64,000 nucleotides of DNA from Chryseobacterium rhizoplanae (GCF_900182655.1 NZ_FXTC01000013.1:1-64000); one strand, 5' to 3'; shown: positions 42,116-50,849, counted from the stretch's first letter. The notes: a model not told the origin generated them from the letters alone. Numbers and translations are program-made.

Positions 42116-42757
42116 ATGAAACACTATATTTTACTTTGTCTTCTTTTTATTTTCGGCATCGCAGCCGGACAGGAAAAAGAATATCCATCCATCAAAAAAG
42201 GAGATTTTCCGGAAGGCGTTTATATGACACTGGAAGATGTTTTGAATAAAAAACCGTCTTCCACCGAAGAAATATATTTCAAAGCCTGTGAAAAATGTGA
42301 TTCTCTTGATCTGCCGGAAAAGGCTTTTTTTTACTTTAAGCAAAAGGATAAAAGGGTTAAGTTCCCGCTGGCTATTTCGCATAAAGGAGAAATGTATTTT
42401 CAGACCTATAGAAAGTATACCAATAGAGACGACAAAGGATATGATCCTGACCAATATTCAAGATTTTGTAAAGTTTTGAATTATGGAAGATTCATTTATT
42501 TTGAAGAGAACATGAAAGGCTTATGGTCGAAAGCATTCTTAGGCGCATTAAGTCCTCTTACCTACTCCATCAATGGAAAAACCAAAGGAATTGTTTTAGA
42601 TCTGGACAATAAAGAATTTAATATTCTGCAAAATTGTGATGATTTGAATGATTTCCTATCAGCCCATAATATTCCTGAAATTCAATGTAACTCAGAAACC
42701 TATACCATTTCAGATTTGAGAGCAAAAATTGAAGAAATCAATCTGCCATACCGTTAG
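42116..42757 (+). CDS. Exported protein of unknown function
   Basis: This 213-residue protein has a signal peptide (MKHYILLCLLFIFGIAAGQ) and a mature part starting EKEYPSIKKGDFPEGVYMTLEDVLNKKPS, a pattern seen in several uncharacterised Bacteroidota secreted proteins in which a GxYMTLEDxLNxKP motif precedes a beta-sandwich. Two cysteine pairs (ACEKCD, and C near residues 191 and 210) could form disulfides. A short hairpin terminator follows at 42793-42813. The function is unknown. Confidence 0.6.
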   Translation: MKHYILLCLLFIFGIAAGQEKEYPSIKKGDFPEGVYMTLEDVLNKKPSSTEEIYFKACEKCDSLDLPEKAFFYFKQKDKRVKFPLAISHKGEMYFQTYRKYTNRDDKGYDPDQYSRFCKVLNYGRFIYFEENMKGLWSKAFLGALSPLTYSINGKTKGIVLDLDNKEFNILQNCDDLNDFLSAHNIPEIQCNSETYTISDLRAKIEEINLPYR

Positions 42758-42792
42758 ACTGCTGTACCGGTTTACATTGACAATATATTTAG

Positions 42793-42822
42793 AACCGTTC
42801 CGTAAGAACGGTTTTATTATTT
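42793..42822 (+). terminator. Terminator after the exported protein gene
   Basis: AACCGTTC (42793-42800) pairs with GAACGGTT (42806-42813) around a 5-base loop, followed by TTATTATTTT. Confidence 0.75.
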
Positions 42823-42839
42823 TACAAAAACTTTTCACG

Positions 42840-43382
42840 ATGAAAAAAACACTCACCTTAATCTTAACTTTTCCATTTATTTTCCTTGCAGCTCAGGATA
42901 ATGACAACGCATGCAAATATATTTCCTCAGGACTTAAAGAAAAACCTTTGGAATGCATTGACAAATCAACATTTAAAAAAAATGATGAAGTCTATCAGAT
43001 TTTCAAATGGTCTGCATTTAAAGACAATTATTTAATCAGAATTGAACACACTGGGAATAAATATATACTTGTTAAGAAGAAAATATTTACCGGTGAATAT
43101 GATCAAAAGACAGGCGAAAAAATAGATTCAAGGTTTACAATTCTTGTACAGAAAAATTTAACTCAAAAGCAATATGTACAATTTATGAAGTTGTTATCTG
43201 AAAATCATTTTTGGACCAACAATGACTATAATGTTCCTTCAACATGTAATGATGGAAGTGGGATATTTATTCATGCCCTTAAGAAAAATAGTTTTCTGAA
43301 AATGAGTAATGGCAATTGTTCTCCCAAAGACGAGTATTTAAATACTTTATATCAAAAAATAATAGAACTGTTTAATCTATAG
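42840..43382 (+). CDS. Exported protein of unknown function
   Basis: This is a 180-residue exported protein starting at the ATG at 42840. The longer frame from 42729 overlaps the previous gene and the terminator and is rejected. The signal peptide MKKTLTLILTFPFIFLAAQ is followed by a lysine-rich mature part with four or five cysteines (CKYISSG, ECIDKS, STCNDGSG, NCSPKD), which suggests two disulfides. No family is recognised. It is close in size and composition to its exported neighbours. Confidence 0.6.
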   Translation: MKKTLTLILTFPFIFLAAQDNDNACKYISSGLKEKPLECIDKSTFKKNDEVYQIFKWSAFKDNYLIRIEHTGNKYILVKKKIFTGEYDQKTGEKIDSRFTILVQKNLTQKQYVQFMKLLSENHFWTNNDYNVPSTCNDGSGIFIHALKKNSFLKMSNGNCSPKDEYLNTLYQKIIELFNL

Positions 43383-43437
43383 AGTTTGTTGATAGAAATC
43401 AATTAAACGCATTAGCGTTAGTAATTTTTTTATAATA

Positions 43438-43590
43438 ATGAAAATACTGCAAACCATCGGAATCCTCCTCTTAATAGGGTTTTTAAATTCCGCTTCTTAA
43501 AGCTTTAATCATCTTAAGCAGGAAATCCAGAAGCTGGTCTACAACAAATTTCACTTAATGAACGATAAGAAAGCAATATATTTGCTTTGA
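43438..43590 (+). pseudogene. Small secreted-protein gene broken by an in-frame stop
   Basis: A signal-peptide-like start (MKILQTIGILLLIGFLNSAS) ends at a TAA (43498-43500), after which the same frame continues SFNHLKQEIQKLVYNKFHLM and closes at a TGA. Length and frame continuity indicate a 50-codon gene with one nonsense codon, or a truncated remnant of a larger exported protein. The promoter box of the next gene lies inside the tail (43577-43584). Confidence 0.45.
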
Positions 43591-43648
43591 AAAACACATA
43601 TGCGCAAAATTATTATTTACTTTCTCAAAATAAAATAATACCCAACCA

Positions 43649-44188
43649 ATGAAAAAAGTAATATTAGACCTTGCCACTACTTTAGATGGATTTATTGAAG
43701 GACCCAATGGAGAAACAGACTGGTGTATCATGGATGATGATATGGATTTTGATGGATTTCTAGCAGGGATAGACACTATTTTTTATGGAAGAGTAAGCTA
43801 TGATGCGTGGGGAAATTATCAGCCGGAGGAAAATGCAGGCCCGGAAGAGCAAAAACTTTGGGAAGCTGTTCATTCCAAAAATAAATTTGTCTTTTCCAGT
43901 CAGAGCAGAGAAGATGAAAATGCCGTTTTTATCAATTCTGATATTGCACAGAAAGTTTCCGAAATAAAAAACCAGGGCGGAAAAGATATCTGGCTATATG
44001 GAGGAGCGAGTCTTATCAAAACATTTATTCAGCTTAACCTTATTGATACCTATAGAATATCTGTTCATCCGATTGTTTTAGGAAAAGGGAAACCTCTTTT
44101 TGAAGATTTAAAAGAAAGACTAAATTTAAAACTGGTTAAAACCAATGTTTTCAAATCCGGCGTAGTACAACTTATTTACGAGGCTTAA
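43649..44188 (+). CDS. Dihydrofolate-reductase-like (RibD C-terminal domain) family protein
   Basis: This cytoplasmic 179-residue protein has the DHFR/RibD-C fold. MKKVILDLATTLDGFIEGPNGETDWC is the family start, FYGRVSYDAWGNY carries the NADPH-loop GR, and IWLYGGASLIKTFIQLNLIDTYRISVHPIVLGKGKPLFE is the conserved C-terminal half. Family members reduce pterin- or pyrimidinone-like compounds, but the substrate of stand-alone proteins such as this is unknown. A TATATTTG box precedes it at 43577-43584. The VOC gene follows after 18 bases and may be cotranscribed. Confidence 0.9.
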   Translation: MKKVILDLATTLDGFIEGPNGETDWCIMDDDMDFDGFLAGIDTIFYGRVSYDAWGNYQPEENAGPEEQKLWEAVHSKNKFVFSSQSREDENAVFINSDIAQKVSEIKNQGGKDIWLYGGASLIKTFIQLNLIDTYRISVHPIVLGKGKPLFEDLKERLNLKLVKTNVFKSGVVQLIYEA

Positions 44189-44206
44189 CCTTAAAACAGT
44201 CAAGAC

Positions 44207-44581
44207 ATGAACGCTCAGCTTGGAACTATTATTCTCTATGTAAAAAATGTGCAGCTGCTCAGGAACTTTTATGTGCAACATTTTAATCTGAAGGTGATTG
44301 AAGAAGATCCAATCTGGATTTTGCTTGATGCCGGAGGTGCTCATATCGGACTTCATAAAATCGGAGATCAGTATCTTGAAAAAATGGAAGCGGGGCATCT
44401 CTTCGACAACAATACCAAACTTGTTTTTGAAATCGACATTGACATAAAATCTGCAAGAAATGAACTGGTCTCAAAAAATATTCAGATGAGAGAGATCAAA
44501 ACTTTTGAAAACTACCCTTTCTGGCTCTGTGACGGAACCGATCCGGAAGGAAATGTATTTCAACTAAAGAGCAAAAAATAA
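44207..44581 (+). CDS. Glyoxalase/bleomycin-resistance (VOC) family protein
   Basis: This 124-residue single-domain VOC protein has the paired beta-alpha-beta-beta-beta layout: GTIILYVKNVQLLRNFYVQHFNLKV, then ILLDAGGAHIGLHK with the first metal-type His region, and the second half FEIDIDIKSARNELVS and CDGTDPEGNVFQLKS with the usual terminal Glu position replaced by Gln in VFQL. The substrate cannot be deduced; the family covers glyoxalases, dioxygenases and resistance proteins. It lies 18 bases after the DHFR-like gene. Confidence 0.85.
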   Translation: MNAQLGTIILYVKNVQLLRNFYVQHFNLKVIEEDPIWILLDAGGAHIGLHKIGDQYLEKMEAGHLFDNNTKLVFEIDIDIKSARNELVSKNIQMREIKTFENYPFWLCDGTDPEGNVFQLKSKK

Positions 44582-44602
44582 AACCAGCCCCCATCTGCAA
44601 CC

Positions 44603-45124
44603 ATGAAAAAGATAATTGCTGCCACTTGTCTTGTTTTAATCCTGACCCTTTACAACTATCCTATTTTTGATGATAAAAAAATTACATTTGCTGTTGTTTT
44701 TCTGTGTTTTGTTGTGATCATATTTTCGGTAGCAAAACTTTATTCTCCTGTTGAAAAAGAGGATTATGATTCTGTTGAAAAAGAAATGGACAGGTTGCAT
44801 AATGATGACGGAATTTTTCAATACACAGACAGCGGGTTTTGCTTTAAACAAAAAAACACAACAGAGCTTATACAATGGGATGAAATTATTTCAATATATT
44901 CTTTCCGTATTCCATCTCCATTCAGTGAAAGAAAACAATCCGGGTTGGAAATTATTACCGACAGAAAAAGCTATGAGTTCGATTATAGTGTAACGCCTGG
45001 AATCATAAAACTTACCGATCAACTTTACAACTATCTTCCGGACTGGGAAGAAGATTCACCTATGGAGATAAATAATTTCGGTCTTGAAAAAACAAAGTTG
45101 TATGAAAGAAAACCTCCACAGTAA
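44603..45124 (+). CDS. Small membrane protein with a PH-like C-terminal part
   Basis: This 173-residue protein has two membrane segments (about residues 4-20 and 28-47) followed by a soluble region with an alternating-strand, PH-like pattern (FQYTDSGFCFKQKNTTELIQWDEIISIYSF, SGLEIITDRKSYEFDYS). Its layout parallels the protein at 33709-34203 and the frameshifted gene at 45135-45634, which follows after 10 bases, so a family of small membrane-PH proteins is scattered here. The role is unknown. Confidence 0.65.
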   Translation: MKKIIAATCLVLILTLYNYPIFDDKKITFAVVFLCFVVIIFSVAKLYSPVEKEDYDSVEKEMDRLHNDDGIFQYTDSGFCFKQKNTTELIQWDEIISIYSFRIPSPFSERKQSGLEIITDRKSYEFDYSVTPGIIKLTDQLYNYLPDWEEDSPMEINNFGLEKTKLYERKPPQ

Positions 45125-45134
45125 TCAATCAGAC

Positions 45135-45634
45135 ATGCCAGCGATCATTGAAATAAAAAACAAAACCAATTGGCTAACTGCCTTTATCACAAGTATTGGC
45201 TTAATTTTCATGTTTTTGATGGTACTTATCATCATCATTCTTGGGCTCCTGCAGTACGATGATTTTTTTGCACCAGTTTATCTTCTATAACTGCAGTTAT
45301 AGCCTGCCTTTTTATTTTCTTCCTCTATATCTGGTTATGGAATAATTTCGGAAAAACAGTTTTGACCATTGACCACGAAACCCTGACAGTACAATATAAA
45401 AACAAATTATTCACAAGTCCTAAAACTTATCTGAAAGAAGAAACAGATCGTATTGGAACGAAAAATTTTGAAGTAGAAAGACATCAATTGGGAGTCCGCT
45501 ACCATTTTTCAATAAGTGGTTCAACCTATTCCGTTATTCTCATACAAAAAGAAAGTGAAATAAGAATCGTAGACTGGATCACGAAAGTTAAAGCGGATGA
45601 AATTGCAGGTGAATTAAAAAGAATTTGGTATTAA
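45135..45634 (+). pseudogene. Small membrane protein, frameshifted at a T7 tract
   Basis: The start is MPAIIEIKNKTNWLTAFITS with a membrane segment, and the frame ends prematurely at 45290. A -1 shift at the T7 run (about 45263-45269) restores a frame continuing ACLFIFFLYIWLWNN and KTVLTIDHETLTVQYKNK to ...LKRIWY, giving two membrane helices plus a soluble domain like its neighbour. One missing T explains the break. The run sits in the zero frame as T-TTT-TTT, so a phase-variable or slippery site, or a sequencing error, must be considered besides gene loss. Confidence 0.7.
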
Positions 45635-45710
45635 ATACAGATAACCAAAAATAGTTCATTAGCCATGTAATAATATCACACTTAAAAGTGTCTTATTTAA
45701 AAAAAAATCA

Positions 45711-47321
45711 ATGAAGTCTATTTTAACCTGCATTATAATATTGCTTGCAGCCAGTCCACTTTTTTCTCAGAAATCAGAAAAACTGGAACAATTATTCTCC
45801 ACTTATGAAAAGGCCGGCTTGTTCAGTGGTTCTGTTCTCATTGCGGAAAAAGGAAAAGTTATTTTTGAAAAAAGTTACGGCTACAGAAATGCGCCTAAAA
45901 AAATAAAAAACACCAATAACAGCCTTTACCGGGTTTTCTCTACCACAAAAATGTTCACTGCAACAGTTATTTTTCAGCTGGAAGAACAAGGAAAATTATC
46001 TTTGAATGACAAACTTTCAAAATATTACCCTGATTTTCCGAAGGGAGACAGCATCACTTTGGCCAACCTGCTTTCGCATACGTCAGGAATTCCCAATGAT
46101 ACAAACTCTGAGTATACTGTAGATGAGGAAACATTTTTAAAGTATATTTCCGCAAAACCACTGAATTTTTCACCTGGTAAAGATTGGGATTACTCTAATT
46201 CCGGATATTATATCCTAGGTTATATCATTAAAAAAGTGACAGGTCTGAACTATGATAAAGTGATAGAAAACAATATACTGAAACCCTTGAAAATGAATCA
46301 CAGTGGGTTCAACTTCAATACTGTTACGGATGAAAATAAAGCATTTGGGTATGAGTTTTTATCCGATAATAACTCAAACGAAGCATTACGTTTCAAAACC
46401 GATCATCCTTTTGGGGCAGGAGCCATGTATTCTACAGTGGAAGATCTTTTTAAGTTCAATGAAGCGCTAAAGAACTATACCATTCTGAAAAAAGAAACAA
46501 TAGATAAAGCTTTTACTCCTTATCTTAAGGATCATTATGGATTAGGCTTTCAGATTTCTACTGTTTTTGATAAAAAACGGGTAGGTCATGATGCCGGCGG
46601 ACCTGGTTACAGAAGCAGGTATTACAGAATTCTGGAGGACGATATTTGTGTGATTGTCATTTCAAATTCAGAGCTTTCACACACAGATTTTATTTTTCCT
46701 CTGGTAGAAAAAATACTGTACAATAAACCTTATACTATTCCAGCTATTGCAAAAGTGAGTACAGAGGATTTAAAAAAACTGGATGGGGTTTATTCCACTG
46801 AAAGTTCAAACTTCTATATAAACAGTGCTGATGGGAAACTGATTTTTAAAGAAGGTAGTTATCCTAGAAATGCCTTGCTGCCATTAAGCAAAACATCATT
46901 TCAACTGGATGAAAAATTTACCTGTACATTTAAACCCGATCAAAACGGGAAAATAGATACTGTTGTCATTCATTTTTGGGATGGAACGGTGAAAACAGCT
47001 AAAAAAAATACACAAAATCTTACCTGGGGGATCATAGGAAATGCTACTCCTAACGGCTGGGATGGAAAAGATATCCCACTGCAGACAAACTCTGAAACCC
47101 CTAATATTTATTTTCTTAAAAACTATAAACTGAATAAAGGCAATTTAAAATTCAGATTTAATAGCGACTGGGGATACAGCCTCGGATTGAATAATGATAA
47201 TAAAAGCATTGCCTTTGATGCTTATGATTTTCCCATCAATGAAGAAGGTGCTTATGACATTGTACTCGATATGACCAATACTGTAAAACCACAATTCAGC
47301 ATCAAAAAATCAGTTCAATAA
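45711..47321 (+). CDS. Class C beta-lactamase-related serine hydrolase
   Basis: This is an exported serine hydrolase of the beta-lactamase/D-alanyl-D-alanine carboxypeptidase fold, 536 residues. A signal peptide (residues 1-20) is followed by the active-site motif STTK (Ser77-Lys80), the YSN motif (Tyr161) and HDAGG near residue 295, where class C enzymes carry KTG. The C-terminal ~180 residues form a separate beta-rich domain (YSTESSNFYINSADGKLIFKEGS and on). Esterase, peptidase or lactamase activity is possible; the family does not define which. A weak hairpin follows at 47359-47385. Confidence 0.9.
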   Translation: MKSILTCIIILLAASPLFSQKSEKLEQLFSTYEKAGLFSGSVLIAEKGKVIFEKSYGYRNAPKKIKNTNNSLYRVFSTTKMFTATVIFQLEEQGKLSLNDKLSKYYPDFPKGDSITLANLLSHTSGIPNDTNSEYTVDEETFLKYISAKPLNFSPGKDWDYSNSGYYILGYIIKKVTGLNYDKVIENNILKPLKMNHSGFNFNTVTDENKAFGYEFLSDNNSNEALRFKTDHPFGAGAMYSTVEDLFKFNEALKNYTILKKETIDKAFTPYLKDHYGLGFQISTVFDKKRVGHDAGGPGYRSRYYRILEDDICVIVISNSELSHTDFIFPLVEKILYNKPYTIPAIAKVSTEDLKKLDGVYSTESSNFYINSADGKLIFKEGSYPRNALLPLSKTSFQLDEKFTCTFKPDQNGKIDTVVIHFWDGTVKTAKKNTQNLTWGIIGNATPNGWDGKDIPLQTNSETPNIYFLKNYKLNKGNLKFRFNSDWGYSLGLNNDNKSIAFDAYDFPINEEGAYDIVLDMTNTVKPQFSIKKSVQ

Positions 47322-47358
47322 AACCTTGCATTTACACCGTAAAAAATACATATTTTTC

Positions 47359-47385
47359 AACCGCTCTAAAGTAGGGTGGTTTTTA
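47359..47385 (+). terminator. Weak terminator after the serine hydrolase gene
   Basis: AACCGCTCTA pairs imperfectly with TAGGGTGGTT around AAG, followed by TTTATTTT. Confidence 0.5.
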
Positions 47386-47453
47386 TTTTAAACATCCATT
47401 GATATTTTTTATTATTTTTATCTCACTCAAAATCAAACCACAAAATATAATCT

Positions 47454-47837
47454 ATGCCTCATTTTATTATAGATTGTTCACAGGATATTCTTCAGCTGAG
47501 AACGCCCGAAGAATTAATGGATGCACTATATGAAGTGGCTGATGCAACTGGTCTTTTTGCTCCCAATGATATCAAAGTGAGGCTTCAGCCTTATCAGTAT
47601 TACAGATTAGGAACAGGCAAGAAAAATTTTCTGCATGTCTTCGGATACATTATGGAAGGCCGTACTACGGAACAAAAAGCGCAACTTTCCAGACAGATCA
47701 GTACCAGACTTTCTGAATTACTCACTGATATTTCCTTTCTTTCTGTGAATATCAATGATTTTGAAGCCTCAACTTACAGCAATAAAGCACTCATTAATCC
47801 TGAAAATATAGATAAAGACAGACATTTCGGATTATAA
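47454..47837 (+). CDS. 5-carboxymethyl-2-hydroxymuconate isomerase-like tautomerase
   Basis: This 127-residue protein belongs to the tautomerase superfamily (CHMI branch). It starts MPHFIIDCSQDILQL, so removal of Met would expose the catalytic Pro1 expected of the family, and the half-length pattern VRLQPYQYYRLGTGKKNFLHVFGYIMEGRTTEQKAQLSRQI matches CHMI proteins. In homoprotocatechuate degradation CHMI isomerises 5-carboxymethyl-2-hydroxymuconate, but no other gene of that pathway is nearby, so the substrate is uncertain. Confidence 0.85.
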   Translation: MPHFIIDCSQDILQLRTPEELMDALYEVADATGLFAPNDIKVRLQPYQYYRLGTGKKNFLHVFGYIMEGRTTEQKAQLSRQISTRLSELLTDISFLSVNINDFEASTYSNKALINPENIDKDRHFGL

Positions 47838-47869
47838 TTTTCTTTCAACACCAACTAAATACTAATATT

Positions 47870-48373
47870 ATGAGCTTAAAAGCATTAGTCAACAAAAGCG
47901 TACAGTACAACAATTGGGTAGTCAATAAATATATTGACTGGTTATCCACAAAGTCTGACGAACAATTGAATCAGGAAACAATTTCAAGTTTTCCTACTAT
48001 CCTAAAAACCTTACACCATATCTGGCAGACCCAGGAATACTGGTGGAGTCACATTTCTGAAAAAAATGATTTTGATTTTGCTAAAACTACAGAAACCACA
48101 GACAAAGAAGATGTTTTCAATGCTATTAAAAACAATTCACAAAAGCTGGTAGATTATGTGGAAAGTCTGTCTGAAGATGATCTTTCAAAGAATGTGAAGA
48201 TAGAATCTCAATGGTTTCAATGTGATTTTTCAAAGTATGAATATATTCAGCACGCTATTCTTCACGGGACTTATCACAGAGGGCAAATCGTAACGATGGG
48301 ACGAAATATCGGAATAACAGATGCTCCGATGACGGATTTTAACTTCTGGAATATTTATAAGGATAAGCAATAA
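47870..48373 (+). CDS. DinB-family protein
   Basis: This 167-residue protein has the DinB/YfiT metal-dependent four-helix-bundle fold. NKSVQYNNWVVNKYIDWLST is the start helix, TILKTLHHIWQTQEYWWSHI carries the first histidine, and HAILHGTYHRGQIVTMGRNIG has the HxxxH pair. The family includes DNA-damage-inducible proteins and thiol-dependent transferases; the function here is unknown. The DnaA-box cluster begins 12 bases after its stop. Confidence 0.86.
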   Translation: MSLKALVNKSVQYNNWVVNKYIDWLSTKSDEQLNQETISSFPTILKTLHHIWQTQEYWWSHISEKNDFDFAKTTETTDKEDVFNAIKNNSQKLVDYVESLSEDDLSKNVKIESQWFQCDFSKYEYIQHAILHGTYHRGQIVTMGRNIGITDAPMTDFNFWNIYKDKQ

Positions 48374-48740
48374 TATCAACCTTTTGTGGATAAGTCTGAC
48401 ATTAAATTTAAAAACATTAAAGAACTTTTTAAAAATACTTGATTTTAAAATAGTTACCTGCATAAAACCAGGTTATCCACACTTTTCAATATTTGTGGAT
48501 AACTTTTCAACATCCCATTAATAGCTGTGGATAAAGTATGGATAAGTTTTTCACTCATAAAAAACAGACAACATAATATATTGAAAGTAAACAATTTAAA
48601 TCAATGTTATTTTTTTTGAGAATTTCTGAAATAAAAAATCATGTGGATAAGTTCTGTGGATAACTTATCCACATTTTTTTTTGACCTTATTATTCGCAGT
48701 TATTATTTTTAAAGCGAATACCAGAGGTTATCGACAAAAT
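48374..48740. other. Cluster of DnaA boxes, candidate chromosomal replication origin (oriC)
   Basis: Seven perfect DnaA boxes (TTATCCACA or its complement TGTGGATAA) lie within 290 bases: 48385-48393 (minus), 48473-48481 (plus), 48494-48502 (minus), 48526-48534 (minus), 48642-48650 (minus), 48655-48663 (minus) and 48665-48673 (plus). Boxes with one mismatch lie at 48537-48545 and 48728-48736. A gap of about 100 bases (48546-48641) is very AT-rich and could be the unwinding element. No gene occupies 48374-48853. The strands of the flanking genes do not switch at this point, so an oriC call remains a candidate; a DnaA-titrating or regulatory site is the alternative. Confidence 0.6.
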
Positions 48741-48853
48741 AAATTGCTCAATTACCAGAATTGCTTTCATACCGGATTATTGGATTTTTTGTAAGTTAGT
48801 TGATAGGGAATACAACCTCATTTTTCAATAAAAGTTTAATATAAAAAAGTTTA

Positions 48854-50098
48854 ATGTACAACACTACAATCCAAAAAGAATGGTTCTCAGAAGGAGAACG
48901 TTATGCGAAAGATATCAATGAAATGGTTGAGTTTGGTGAAAAAAACGGCTGGGAAAACTGGAAGGGTGAAGAACCTGAAGATAAAAGAGCCAATATTGCC
49001 CGCGAAGTTTTTGAACTGCTTAAAACCGCTAACAAAAACGGAGACACAGAAAACTTCAGAGAGCATTTTCCACCCGCTCATACTCCTATCATTCCTTTAA
49101 TGGAAAATAAAGCTCAGAATATTGAGCATATGCATTTTATCACTGAGGAAAAAATTGTTTTCATGACAGGCACTTCATATGAAAAAAGACAGGCTTATCT
49201 TCTTGATAAAGATATTGTCACAAAACTTGATGAAAATATCCATGCAATCGGGAAATCCAAACGGGAAAACATTTTCGCCATTGCAGATGCTCACAAAATA
49301 TATTTATACAAAGGTTGGAATGGAGACCTCATCAATGAATTTGAACTGGATGAAAACCCAGATTTCGGGATTACAGATTTATACCCTTTCAATGATGGAA
49401 GCAAAGTTGTGATTGTTTCCTCAGACGGAATTTTTCTGATTTCAAATACTGAAAAAAAACTCATCCATCCCATCAATGAAGATAATGAAGAAGACTGGAG
49501 CTCTCAGATTGACATGGAAAATGCGGCATTATCCAACGACAATTCTTATATCGTAGTAGGAGACCAATGCTATGATCACAGAATACTGGATCACGAAGGT
49601 AATACCGTAGGATCCATAGGGCCACAATCATCTTATCCACATTTTTGTCTTTTTGCAAAAGATGACAGCCAGCTGATTACAAATTCCTGCCATTTTTACA
49701 ACGGAATTACCATCGGAATCAATGCCGATCAATATGTAGGAGCTGATATTGAAGCGTATACAGAAAGTGAAGACTTTACTTTCATTGATGAAGAAATGAG
49801 AGTTTATGAAGGGGTTGCCATAAAAGATTATTATATTCTGGGAGACGCTTACGGCTATATCAAAGCTTTTGATAAGAATGGAAATCAGCTTTGGAGATAC
49901 TTCCTTGGGTCTACTATTACAGGAACAGCACTTTCTGATGATGAAGAAACCCTGTGGGTAGCGGCACACTCAGGTATTTTACACAAATTAAAACTAGAGA
50001 AAGGACACAGAGATACCCACACCATCGGCAATGGGAAACATTATGAAGAGTTCAGATTGCTGATCTGGAAAGATGAGCCTCAGATCTGGAAGTGGTAA
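48854..50098 (+). CDS. Beta-propeller-like cytoplasmic protein of unknown function
   Basis: This 414-residue protein has no signal peptide. After a helical N-terminus (about residues 1-75, KDINEMVEFGEKNGWENWKG) come six or seven repeats of about 45 residues with short hydrophobic strands and Gly-Asp turns (IVFMTGTSYEKRQAYLLDKD, NIFAIADAHKIYLYKGWNGD, YIVVGDQCYDHRILDHEGNT, YILGDAYGYIKAFDKNGNQL), which is a WD40/PQQ-type propeller pattern. It is a likely protein-interaction scaffold with no family assigned. It is the first gene rightward of the DnaA-box cluster. Confidence 0.75.
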   Translation: MYNTTIQKEWFSEGERYAKDINEMVEFGEKNGWENWKGEEPEDKRANIAREVFELLKTANKNGDTENFREHFPPAHTPIIPLMENKAQNIEHMHFITEEKIVFMTGTSYEKRQAYLLDKDIVTKLDENIHAIGKSKRENIFAIADAHKIYLYKGWNGDLINEFELDENPDFGITDLYPFNDGSKVVIVSSDGIFLISNTEKKLIHPINEDNEEDWSSQIDMENAALSNDNSYIVVGDQCYDHRILDHEGNTVGSIGPQSSYPHFCLFAKDDSQLITNSCHFYNGITIGINADQYVGADIEAYTESEDFTFIDEEMRVYEGVAIKDYYILGDAYGYIKAFDKNGNQLWRYFLGSTITGTALSDDEETLWVAAHSGILHKLKLEKGHRDTHTIGNGKHYEEFRLLIWKDEPQIWKW

Positions 50099-50132
50099 TT
50101 AAAACCTTAATCCCAATATTAATAATAAAGTC

Positions 50133-50486
50133 ATGCAAAATACCAAAATTTTCACCACGGCTTTTGCCAGCGTTTATCCCCATTATATTCAAAAAGCAGA
50201 AAAAAAGGGACGTACTAAATCAGAAGTTCACGAGATCATCTGCTGGCTGACAGGTTATGACGAAAAAGGCCTGCAGGAACAGATTGATAAAAGAAATGAT
50301 TTTATTACTTTTTTTGATCAGGCTCCTCAGATAAATCCAAATGTTTCATTGATTAAAGGAGTTATTTGTGGATATCGTGTAGAAGAAATTGAAGATGAGC
50401 TCATGCGGAATATCCGGTATCTGGACAAACTGATTGATGAGCTGGCAAAAGGAAAGAAAATGGAAAAAATATTAAGAACAGTTTAA
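50133..50486 (+). CDS. DUF2200-family protein
   Basis: This cytoplasmic 117-residue protein matches the DUF2200 family: FTTAFASVYPHYIQKAEKKGRTKSEVHEIICWLTGYDEKGLQ at the start and FDQAPQINPNVSLIKGVICGYRVEEIEDELMRNIRYLDKLIDELAKGK at the end. The family is common in Bacteroidota and other bacteria with no defined role. It follows the propeller gene by 34 bases. It is a helical protein with no catalytic motif. Confidence 0.87.
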   Translation: MQNTKIFTTAFASVYPHYIQKAEKKGRTKSEVHEIICWLTGYDEKGLQEQIDKRNDFITFFDQAPQINPNVSLIKGVICGYRVEEIEDELMRNIRYLDKLIDELAKGKKMEKILRTV

Positions 50487-50849
50487 AAAAATAAATATTT
50501 CTTTATCATCTTATAAATCTGAAATATCTCTTCCCCATTTCAAAAAACTTCCCGAAATTAGCAGTCTGTGCGTTAAATACTATTCAATGAAATAAAAATT
50601 TAAATTACAACATACAGCAAAACTTAGTATAAGTTTTCTTCGGGGCAGGGTGAAATTCCCTACCGGCGGTTACAGTCCGCGACTCCTTTCTTTTGAAGGG
50701 ACTGATCTGGTGAAATTCCGGAACCGACAGTTAAAGTCTGGATGGGAGAAGAAAATGAGATGACCAATAAGATTCCTTATGGACTCTTGTTGCGTTGTAT
50801 TTCATTTCCATGTACCGAAGACTATTTTAACTTTTAAAAGTAAAATAAC
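50487..50849. other. Leader region of ribB, no gene
   Basis: This region contains the FMN riboswitch at 50634-50755. The 147 bases before it carry no recognisable gene, and the 94 bases after it form the riboswitch expression platform. Confidence 0.6.
50634..50755 (+). ncRNA. FMN riboswitch (RFN element)
   Basis: All conserved blocks of the FMN aptamer are present: P1 arms TTTTCTTC (50634-50641) and GAAGAAAA (50748-50755), the GGGGCAGGGTGAAATTCCC block with CTACCGGCGGT, a variable P4 hairpin, CTGGTGAAATTCCG, AACCGACAG, and AAAGTCTGGATGGGAG. It binds flavin mononucleotide and reduces expression of the gene that follows, ribB, when FMN is plentiful. The stretch 50756-50849 would hold the expression platform; I do not see a clear terminator stem, so control of translation is possible. 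Confidence 0.95.

Noticed and set aside
42729..42839. N-terminal extension of the exported protein at 42840
   Set aside because: It crosses the terminator at 42793-42822 and precedes a clear signal peptide start.
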